Shown one piece after another: positions 27,161 through 33,945 of a DNA stretch of 45,353 nt (its first letter is position 1; every line of letters begins with the position of its first letter). The translations under genes were made by a program, and so were the position numbers. Source of the stretch: Bacteroidota bacterium (lineage in GTDB: Bacteria > Bacteroidota > Ignavibacteria > Palsa-1295); contig JAJPIQ010000018.1 of the NCBI GenBank assembly GCA_021324685.1, positions 1 to 45,353 on the forward strand. Reading direction: 5' to 3'. The notes beneath the pieces were generated by a model that was not told where the DNA came from, ran no database searches, and worked only from the letters and a program-made list of their open reading frames with translations.

Positions 27161-27177
27161 ATACAACCAGACCTCCT

Positions 27178-30100
27178 ATGAAAAAGATTCTCGGCCTCGA
27201 CATCGGCACAAATTCGATTGGCGGCGCACTGATCGAACTCGATGATAAAAATTATGGCGAAGCAGGAAAGATTCTCTGGATGGGCAGCCGGATCATTCCC
27301 ACCGATACGAATTTGCTTCGGCAGTTCGAGACCGGCCAAAAGCTAAATTCCGGCACAACTTCAACTCCTGCTGCGGAACGAAGGGCGAAGCGAATGGCGC
27401 GCCGGATTAAAGAACGCTATGTTCTTCGACGCACACGACTTATACGCGCAATGAAGGTACTGGGCTGGCTCGATACCGAGTTCCCGGAAGATTTTAAGAA
27501 ATATTTCGACTCATTGGGCGAACAAACACACGAAGGAAAAACCTATCGAATCAGCGATGCGCTTTCTTTTTCAGAAGCTACCGTTCGAGAGGCAACAAAG
27601 TTACTCGGCGTTCCCTACCGAGAAAATAAGAAACGAACGTCATCGCAAAAGGCGCGAGTCAAAGTTTACGATAAACTTGTCGTACCAGAGGACTGGATTG
27701 TTTGGTATCTTCGAAAAAAGGCGCTTTCCGAACGAGTTACTAAATCCGAATTTGCGCGCATTCTTTATATGATGAACCAGCGGCGCGGGTTCAAGAGCGG
27801 CAGGAAGGATTTTAAAGAGCAGGGCGAAGAAAACGTGCTGCGGCAGTGGGTCGAGTTAGTCACGATTCAATCGGTCACAGAAGATAGCGATTACAAACCT
27901 GGAAAGGACGGAAAAAAACGATACCTCCTTATGGGGCACGGCGAAGAGAAGAATCGTGATTATACATGGGACGCAAAGCGATACAAAATGCCGGATTGGC
28001 AGGGCAAGTCGTACACACTTTTGCTTAGCGAGAAATTTGATGGGAAGAAATGGAAGTTCCTTACACCGCAAAACCCTACAGCGGATAACTGGAGCTTACA
28101 GATGGTATCGCTGGATAACCAACTCGACAAATCCGGGGATCATCCAGGGGAATTTTTCTTCCACCATTTAGCGACCGATAAAAACTACAAAATTCGCCAG
28201 CAGGTCGTTAAGAGGAAGAGGTATCAGGATGAACTGCGGACCATTTGGACCAAACAGCAAGAGTTGTGGGACGACGATCCCTCACCGGATAACCCACAAC
28301 TCGGAGACGCTTCGAAGCTGGAAGAACTTGCACGGACTCTTTATCCGGCGCAAAGCAAATTCGGCGGCCCGAAGTACAAAGAAATTGTCGCGAACGATTT
28401 GTTTCACGCAATTGCGGACGATATTATTTATTATCAGCGGGATTTGAAGTCCCAGAAAGATTCCGTTTCCGGTTGCCGGTACGAGAAACTATACTTTATT
28501 AAAAAAGGAGATACGCGATCTGTCGGGCGCAAGGCGGCGCCGATTTCTTCTCCGGAATACCAGGAGTTCCGAATCTGGCAGGACATTCATAATATCCGTG
28601 CGATCGAGAAAGAAGCGGTACGCACGAACGAAATTTTACCTGACAACGGCCAAAAGCAAGCACTTTTCCAATTTTTCGAAACACATGAATCGGTCTCTGA
28701 AAACGACATCCTGAAAATAATGGGATTGTTGCAGGAGAAGAAAAAAGGCGCTGAATCGAATTATAAAATCAACCTTTTTGCAAACCGCACTTCCCTTAAA
28801 GGGAATGAAACAAAAGACCGCTTTCGAAAACTGTTCCAGAAGCATAGCTGGAGCGACGGATTATCGCTTCTCGATAACCGAGACATCCTTAACCATTTTT
28901 GGCATATCGCTTACTCCATACCGCAGTACGACACAGATTCCAATACTGCAAATGGTCGTGCGAACGCTTTGAAAAAATGGGCAAAGCAAAACGTAAAGAA
29001 CTCTGATCGGAAGGAAATTGCTTCGATTGGTGAAGTTCCGGTACCGGTCGTCAAAGCAATATCCATCATGCCGGATTTCCCGGATGGATATGCGGCTCTC
29101 AGTCTCAAAGCGATCCGAAAGCTTCTCCCGCTAATGAGGATTGGGGATTGGGAATGGAAGAATATAGATGAAAGTACGCAAAAGCGAATCGACCATGTGC
29201 TCTCGATTGCTTCGGACCGTACAAAGATTAAGCATGAGACCGATACCGATACGTATGTCGATACCACGACCGGCGAAATTCTCGAAAAACAGGTCTATCA
29301 GTATATTCGTAAGCACGGCTTTACCGACCGTAACCAATTTCAGGGATTGCCGATGTATATGGCTGCTTATGTTGTCTATGGCCGTCACTCGGAACAGGAA
29401 GAAGTTCCAAAGTACAACACGCCAGATGACATCGACGTGATGAAGCTCGTTCCCAACCGCGCATTCAATAATCCCATCGTCGAGAAGGTCATCCGTGAAA
29501 CGCTTTGCATCGTGCGCGATCTCTGGAAATCGAATTCGGACTGGAGGCCGGACGAAATTCATATCGAACTGGCGCGGGAACTCAAGAAGAATGCCAAAGA
29601 GCGCGAAGAAATTACAAGAAGAAATAAATCGGACCGCGAAGAAAAAGAACGAATTCGTGTTATTTTGCGAGAGCTATTGAACGATCCCCATGCCTTCGCC
29701 GGAAACACAAGACCCAATCCCGATGCTCCTAAAGACGTTGAGAAATTCCGCCTTTGGATGCAGCAGGCTGAAAATAAACCGGAAGAATTGTACGAGCCGT
29801 CTGGGAATCAAGTCCAGCGATATCGCTTATGGCTTGAACAAGAATGTTTCTCTCCATACACAGGCAAACCAATTCCTCTTAGCAGACTTTTTACAGAAGA
29901 GTATGATGTTGACCATATTTTGCCCCGTTCCCGCATCAAAATGGATGGTATGGATAATCTCGTCGTTGTCGAGCATGACGTAAACCGGCCTGGAGATGGA
30001 GACGGAAAGGGAAATGATACGGCAGCGCAATATATTAAGCGTATGGCTGGAAGGAAAGTTAAAGGCCATAGTATTCTTACTTGGGATGACTATGAGGCGC

Positions 30101-31920
30101 GCTGTAGGCGTACTTACAAGGGATCGAAACTAAAAAATCTTTTACGCGAAGATGTTCCAGATGATTTTATTCTGCGCCAATTAAATGATACTCGCCACAT
30201 CACCCGCAAAGTGTCGCAAATGCTCAAACCTATTGCAAAAGCGCAGGAAGGTCTTGTCTGTACCACTGGTTCAATTACGAGCGATCTCAAAAATCTTTGG
30301 GGTTTGAACGATGTCTGGAAGGATATTCTCAAACCACGATTCGAGCGTCTGGAACGACTCGGGATGGGTCAGTTCATTTTCCCGGATGACGAACATCCCG
30401 GGCGTTATCATTTCCGGGTTCCCGATCAGCCGGACTTTGAGTCTAAAAGGATCGACCATCGTCATCACGCACTCGATGCGCTCATTATCGCAGCCACGAC
30501 GAGAGGTCACGTTAAATATTTGAACACGCTAAATGCCGAAGAATCAGATACAGAATTAAGACAGCTTCGAACATCGCTCGTTGTCGATGGAGCGACGCCA
30601 CGAAGTCGCAAATTCAAGACGCCCTGGAAACAAGAGGATTTTTGCAGAGAAGCGAAAAAAAATCTAGAGGGAATCATCGTAAGCTTCAAACAGCAGAAGC
30701 CGCCAATCTCTAAACCTTCGAATAAGCGGCAGAAGTGGATCGAAAAAAATGGAAAATGGCAGAAAGAGCTTATCGAGCAGAAGCCAAACTCACGCTGGAT
30801 TGCGGTGCGCCGTTCCATGTTTAAGCAGCCGCAAGGCGTGATACTTCTAAAAATGAAGCGCATTTTAAACGAGAAGCAATTTCTTAGTGCATTTGAAATC
30901 GAACTTGCCTACATGAAGGCCCAGGACACACCCAATCAGCGGACTGCATCGTATATTTACGATAAGAGCGCTCGGCAAACCGTTCGAGATATTATCTTTA
31001 AAACGAATGGCGATCTTGCCGCAATCAAAAAACATCTGAGAACCAATGGCTTGACTAACTTATCGGGTGAAAAAATTACTCAAGTTCGAATCGCGGAATT
31101 CGAGGAATATGCCGCAAAACGCGTGGCTGTCGATGGTTCGTTTACTGAGGATAAAATCGATAAGATTCCATACGCTGCGGCTGCGCGCATAAATACAGAT
31201 AAAAAGTTTACGGAAAAAGAAATGGAAAAGTATGCAACTCGAGCATTAGAGAACCCTTATGCGCCAAGAGAAAATGTGCGAACTTTATCAACTAAATTAC
31301 GTGCTCACTTACTGGCTTTTGGTGGAGATCCCAAGCAAGCTTTTGCTTCTCCTGAAGGGTCCGAAGCTCTGACAAAGAGTATAGGGCAACCAATCCATAA
31401 GATCACTACGTTCGAGAATTCCTCAAGCCCTAAGTATGGCAACGCGTTCATTGAATCCGATAATAACCCTTACTTTATTATTTTCGAAAACCGCGAGACC
31501 AAGAGCCGTTCGGATAAGGGTTATAAAATGCATTCGATGTCCATCGTTGAGGTAGTGAATCGGAAGCTTCAGGGTCTTCCAATTGTCGAAGAACCCGAGG
31601 CGTATAGGGTCATTCTCCTCAAAAATGATGATTTTGTGTACGTTCCTACGACTGACGAGATTGTTAACCCGGCATTAATTCCCTGGTCAAATGCCAACAA
31701 ACTGGCACCTCGATTATATCAGGTATCGAAATTCACTGGCACCGACTGTTATTTTATTCGCCACGACATCTCAAAGTTAATTACACAAGGGGAGCTAGGA
31801 ACTCAAAATTGTCTTCAAACCACAATGAACGAAGGAGAAGAGAAAGTGTACATCAAGAATGTATGCATTAAAATTACAATTGATCGGCTCGGTAATATAG
31901 CACCTGTTCTAGAACGATGA
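27178..31920 (+). CDS. cas9: CRISPR-associated endonuclease Cas9, type II-C
   Basis: RNA-guided double-strand DNA nuclease. At 1580 aa it is much longer than compact II-C enzymes (about 1000-1100 aa) but close to large Cas9s known from Bacteroidota/Ignavibacteria. RuvC-I: LGLDIGTNSIG with Asp8. Arginine-rich bridge helix at ~60-90 (AERRAKRMARRIKERYVLRR). RuvC-II: IHIELARELKKN with Glu797. HNH: YDVDHILPRS with His913 and Asn in the NLVVVEHDVNR region. RuvC-III: DHRHHALDAL with His1097 and Asp1100. All catalytic residues are present. About 480 residues follow RuvC-III and should hold the wedge and PAM-interacting domains. Starts about 17 nt from the divergent tracrRNA. Its TGA overlaps the cas1 ATG (ATGA). 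No cas4 or csn2 is present, hence II-C. No frameshift or missing motif seen; it looks functional. Confidence 0.97.
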   Translation: MKKILGLDIGTNSIGGALIELDDKNYGEAGKILWMGSRIIPTDTNLLRQFETGQKLNSGTTSTPAAERRAKRMARRIKERYVLRRTRLIRAMKVLGWLDTEFPEDFKKYFDSLGEQTHEGKTYRISDALSFSEATVREATKLLGVPYRENKKRTSSQKARVKVYDKLVVPEDWIVWYLRKKALSERVTKSEFARILYMMNQRRGFKSGRKDFKEQGEENVLRQWVELVTIQSVTEDSDYKPGKDGKKRYLLMGHGEEKNRDYTWDAKRYKMPDWQGKSYTLLLSEKFDGKKWKFLTPQNPTADNWSLQMVSLDNQLDKSGDHPGEFFFHHLATDKNYKIRQQVVKRKRYQDELRTIWTKQQELWDDDPSPDNPQLGDASKLEELARTLYPAQSKFGGPKYKEIVANDLFHAIADDIIYYQRDLKSQKDSVSGCRYEKLYFIKKGDTRSVGRKAAPISSPEYQEFRIWQDIHNIRAIEKEAVRTNEILPDNGQKQALFQFFETHESVSENDILKIMGLLQEKKKGAESNYKINLFANRTSLKGNETKDRFRKLFQKHSWSDGLSLLDNRDILNHFWHIAYSIPQYDTDSNTANGRANALKKWAKQNVKNSDRKEIASIGEVPVPVVKAISIMPDFPDGYAALSLKAIRKLLPLMRIGDWEWKNIDESTQKRIDHVLSIASDRTKIKHETDTDTYVDTTTGEILEKQVYQYIRKHGFTDRNQFQGLPMYMAAYVVYGRHSEQEEVPKYNTPDDIDVMKLVPNRAFNNPIVEKVIRETLCIVRDLWKSNSDWRPDEIHIELARELKKNAKEREEITRRNKSDREEKERIRVILRELLNDPHAFAGNTRPNPDAPKDVEKFRLWMQQAENKPEELYEPSGNQVQRYRLWLEQECFSPYTGKPIPLSRLFTEEYDVDHILPRSRIKMDGMDNLVVVEHDVNRPGDGDGKGNDTAAQYIKRMAGRKVKGHSILTWDDYEARCRRTYKGSKLKNLLREDVPDDFILRQLNDTRHITRKVSQMLKPIAKAQEGLVCTTGSITSDLKNLWGLNDVWKDILKPRFERLERLGMGQFIFPDDEHPGRYHFRVPDQPDFESKRIDHRHHALDALIIAATTRGHVKYLNTLNAEESDTELRQLRTSLVVDGATPRSRKFKTPWKQEDFCREAKKNLEGIIVSFKQQKPPISKPSNKRQKWIEKNGKWQKELIEQKPNSRWIAVRRSMFKQPQGVILLKMKRILNEKQFLSAFEIELAYMKAQDTPNQRTASYIYDKSARQTVRDIIFKTNGDLAAIKKHLRTNGLTNLSGEKITQVRIAEFEEYAAKRVAVDGSFTEDKIDKIPYAAAARINTDKKFTEKEMEKYATRALENPYAPRENVRTLSTKLRAHLLAFGGDPKQAFASPEGSEALTKSIGQPIHKITTFENSSSPKYGNAFIESDNNPYFIIFENRETKSRSDKGYKMHSMSIVEVVNRKLQGLPIVEEPEAYRVILLKNDDFVYVPTTDEIVNPALIPWSNANKLAPRLYQVSKFTGTDCYFIRHDISKLITQGELGTQNCLQTTMNEGEEKVYIKNVCIKITIDRLGNIAPVLER

Positions 31921-32978
31921 TCCGCCGCACGCTCTATTTCGGGAACCCTGCGTATCTTTCGACGAAAGACAATCAGCTTGTCATCGAGCGCGATACCCCC
32001 TCCTCTGGAAGAGGAGGGGGAAGGGGGTGGAGTTATGGAGAGGATGTCGAGGACACCACCCCCCGGCCCCCTCCTCTTCCAGAGGAGGGGGAGAGTGTGA
32101 TGCGCGTTCCTATCGAAGACATCGGCTGCATCCTGCTCGATCACTGGCAAATCACAATTACGCAGCCGCTTTTGTATGCTCTGCTGGCAAAGAATATCGC
32201 GGTCGTAAGCTGCGATGAGCGGCACATGCCCGCGGGTTTGTTTTTACCGCTGGCCGCAAGTGGTGTACAGCCCGAACGATTCAAATACCAGCTTCGGTCT
32301 TCCAAGCCGATGCGAAAAAACCTATGGGCGCAAACTATTGAATATAAAGTAAAAAATCAGGCGTCGCTCCTTGCCCTTGCCGGAAAACCATCGTCCAATA
32401 TGGTGAAGTGGTCGGCAGAAGTTCGTTCCGGAGACGCTCGGAACCTCGAAGGGCGCGCGGCGGTCTATTATTGGGCCAATATTTTCCCCGAAGCGCTGAA
32501 TTTTCGGCGCGACCGGTACGGCGAACCGCCCAATAATCTTCTAAATTATGGCTATGCGATCTTACGGGCGTTGACGGCACAGGCGCTCGTCGCCAGTGGA
32601 ATGCTTCCCACGCTCGGAATTCACCATCGTAACAAATACAATGCGTACCCCTTGGCCGATGATATTATGGAACCCTATCGCCCGTTCTTAGATGCAATTG
32701 TACTGGAAATCGTCCGGAACGGTGAGGACTTTACGGAACTATCGAAATCGATCAAGCAACAACTTCTTTCGCTGGCAACAGTGGACGTTATGATGAGAGG
32801 TAAACGGCGGCCGTTACACGTCGCATTACAATACACGGCTGCTTCCCTCGCCTTTTGTTTTTTGGGTGAGCGCCGCAGAATTTTATATCCCGAGTTCCCA
32901 TTCGGAACGGAAACCAATTCCCCTACACTTTTACGGGATTGGAGAAATACCCCCTCCTCTGGAAGAGGAGGGGGTTAG
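31917..32978 (+). CDS. cas1: Cas1 integrase with in-frame repeat insertion and repeat-derived C-terminus
   Basis: Metal-dependent spacer integrase. It overlaps cas9 by 4 nt. Conserved type II Cas1 sequence: RRTLYFGNPAYLSTKDNQLV, VPIEDIGCILLDHWQITITQ, catalytic Glu178 (NLEGRAAVYYW), His236/237 and Asp248/249 (GIHHRNKYNAYPLADDIMEP). Two oddities. Residues ~27-58 (TPSSGRGGGRGWSYGEDVED, then TTPRPPPLPEEG) come from a 96-bp inverted-repeat element lying in the loop between two N-terminal beta-strands; as 32 codons it keeps frame. The C-terminal residues (NTPSSGRGGG) and the TAG stop come from the left arm of the DUF559 element, so the native end has been replaced. The catalytic domain is intact, so activity is plausible but unproven. 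Confidence 0.94.
   Translation: MIRRTLYFGNPAYLSTKDNQLVIERDTPSSGRGGGRGWSYGEDVEDTTPRPPPLPEEGESVMRVPIEDIGCILLDHWQITITQPLLYALLAKNIAVVSCDERHMPAGLFLPLAASGVQPERFKYQLRSSKPMRKNLWAQTIEYKVKNQASLLALAGKPSSNMVKWSAEVRSGDARNLEGRAAVYYWANIFPEALNFRRDRYGEPPNNLLNYGYAILRALTAQALVASGMLPTLGIHHRNKYNAYPLADDIMEPYRPFLDAIVLEIVRNGEDFTELSKSIKQQLLSLATVDVMMRGKRRPLHVALQYTAASLAFCFLGERRRILYPEFPFGTETNSPTLLRDWRNTPSSGRGGG
31996..32091 (+). repeat. 96-bp inverted-repeat (MITE-like) element inside cas1
   Basis: Two 25-nt arms, exact reverse complements of each other (31996-32020 and 32067-32091), each itself a hairpin (CCCCCTCCTCT, GGA, then AGAGGAGGGGG). Inward of each arm is a GGGGGTGG-type extension (32021-32032; 32055-32066), leaving a 21-nt centre. 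The arms match those of the DUF559 element between cas1 and cas2. No clear target-site duplication. Length divisible by three, no stop codon in the cas1 frame. Confidence 0.9.
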
Positions 32979-33441
32979 GGGGTGGAGCGCTTCAGGAATG
33001 AAAAAAGATCGCACACGGACCGCAATCCGAAGGAAACTCCGCAACAGCGCGACGTTTGCGGAACGCATTTTATGGTACTCGCTCCGCGGAAGCCAACTCG
33101 ACGGACGAAAATTTACGCGGCAAAAAGGAATCGGCCCATACATTGTGGATTTCTACTGTGCCGAGGAGAAGCTTGCGATCGAACTGGACGGATCGGTCCA
33201 TGACGAGCCCGAGGTGCAGCGTTACGACCAGGCCCGCGAAGAATTTCTATGCCGCGAAGGCGTGAAGGTCTTGCGGTTCAAGAACGATGAGTTTCTTGAG
33301 AATGGAGATCGCGTGATCGCCGCGATTCGGAAGATATGGTCGGGCCGCGAACGCCCGGTTACCGTGCGGCCGGAACGATCGCGGAAACATCGTTCCCAGA
33401 AGACTCCACCCCCTAACCCCCTCCTCTTACAGAGGAGGGGG
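32950..33441 (+). mobile_element. DUF559 endonuclease element bounded by 38-bp inverted repeats
   Basis: The left arm is 32950-32987 and the right arm 33404-33441. As inverted repeats they match at 37 of 38 bases. Each begins with a palindromic CCCCCTCCTCT...AGAGGAGGGGG hairpin and continues TTAGGGGGTGGAG. The 416 nt between them is almost entirely the DUF559 gene. A partial extra copy of the right hairpin (33457-33476) joins it to cas2. I call it mobile because of the gene-plus-terminal-repeats layout and the related copies nearby; the mechanism of movement is not known and no transposase is present. Confidence 0.7.
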
Positions 33442-33480
33442 AACAGTAGTCGCAATCCTGTTACAGAGGAGGGGGAATAA
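32998..33480 (+). CDS. DUF559 (Vsr-like PD-(D/E)XK) endonuclease inserted between cas1 and cas2
   Basis: A 160-aa protein of the DUF559 family, related to very-short-patch-repair endonucleases. Core: RRKLRNSATFAERILWYSLR, GSQLDGRKFTRQKGIGPYIV, DFYCAEEKLAIELDGSVHDE, VKVLRFKNDEFLENGDRVIA. The candidate nuclease residues are the Asp of IVDFYC and Glu/Asp of IELDG. The ATG at 32998 was chosen because it sits just inside the left repeat arm and begins the conserved MKKDRTRTAIRRKLR; the frame extends upstream into cas1 only through repeat sequence. The last ~25 residues (TPPPNPLLLQRRGNSSRNPV...) are a translation of the right repeat and likely not functional. Its TAA overlaps the cas2 ATG by one base (TAATG), so it is translated within the cas operon. 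Not a recognised cas gene. Confidence 0.9.
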   Translation: MKKDRTRTAIRRKLRNSATFAERILWYSLRGSQLDGRKFTRQKGIGPYIVDFYCAEEKLAIELDGSVHDEPEVQRYDQAREEFLCREGVKVLRFKNDEFLENGDRVIAAIRKIWSGRERPVTVRPERSRKHRSQKTPPPNPLLLQRRGNSSRNPVTEEGE

Positions 33481-33818
33481 TGCAGAATTCACGATTTAAC
33501 GAATACCGAACATTGTGGACCATGGTGCTCTTCGATCTTCCCGTCAAAACGAAGAAAGACCGGAAGGAATACGCAAAGTTCCGAAAGTCGCTTCAGAAAG
33601 ACGGCTTCGAACTCTTTCAATTTTCGACCTACGTGCGACACTCCTTTAGCCGGGAGAATGCTGACGTGCATAAAAGGCGTGTAAAGTACGCTCTGCCTCC
33701 GAAAGGCAAAGTCGGGATTCTGACGATCACCGATAAGCAATTCGGCTTAATGGAGCTATTCAACGGTCAATCTCAGATGGAAGCCGAACGACCGCCTCAG
33801 CAATTAGATATGTTCTAA
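33480..33818 (+). CDS. cas2: Cas2, type II-C
   Basis: Small ferredoxin-fold partner of Cas1 in the adaptation complex. The 112-aa chain is typical of type II-C Cas2: RFNEYRTLWTMVLFDLPVKT with the conserved Asp19, KKDRKEYAKFRKSLQKDGFE, STYVRHSFSRENADVHKRRV, GILTITDKQFGLMELF, and the terminal PPQQLDMF. The start ATG overlaps the stop of the inserted DUF559 gene. The chain itself is undisturbed by repeats; a decayed repeat copy starts 3 nt after its stop. Confidence 0.95.
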   Translation: MQNSRFNEYRTLWTMVLFDLPVKTKKDRKEYAKFRKSLQKDGFELFQFSTYVRHSFSRENADVHKRRVKYALPPKGKVGILTITDKQFGLMELFNGQSQMEAERPPQQLDMF

Positions 33819-33820
33819 CT

Positions 33821-33866
33821 CCCCCTCCTCAGTAGCGAAGCGCAAGAAGAGGGGGCTCGGGATGGA
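33821..33866 (+). repeat. Decayed solo copy of the DUF559-element terminal repeat
   Basis: Begins CCCCCTCCTC and ends GAGGGGG followed by CTCGGGATGGAG, the same outline as the element arms, but the hairpin centre is expanded by AGTAGCGAAGCGCAAGA. It lies immediately after cas2. Confidence 0.7.
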
Positions 33867-33894
33867 GTGCACGTGCCCCCGCTCCAATTTTTTT
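33851..33894 (+). terminator. Possible terminator of the cas operon
   Basis: GGGGGC (33851-33856) can pair with GCCCCC (33875-33880), with GTGCAC nested inside, and a run of seven T follows at about 33888. The stem overlaps the decayed repeat. The 6-nt gap to the T-run makes it uncertain. Confidence 0.4.
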
Positions 33895-33945
33895 ATCGTG
33901 TTTGTGCCTCTAACTCCTTTATTTTCAATAACTTAGCGTGATCGC
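33886..33945. promoter_or_regulatory. AT-rich leader-like region at the cas2 end of the array
   Basis: About 60 nt, T-rich (ATTTTTTTATCGTGTTTG, CCTTTATTTTCAATAACTTA), directly before the first repeat. This end has only canonical repeats, while the far end has the mutated one, so it is the likely site of new-spacer integration. Confidence 0.5.

Noticed and set aside
26820-27177. Possibility of a cas4 or csn2 gene near cas9
   Set aside because: Only repeats and the tracrRNA are here, and no such gene exists elsewhere in the locus; hence type II-C.
31917-32978. cas1 considered as a pseudogene because of the repeat insertions
   Set aside because: Frame is preserved through both insertions, and all catalytic residues and the coupling to cas9 are present.
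32866-32997. An upstream extension of the DUF559 gene into cas1
   Set aside because: It only translates the cas1 end and repeat arm; the family's conserved N-terminus begins at the ATG at 32998.
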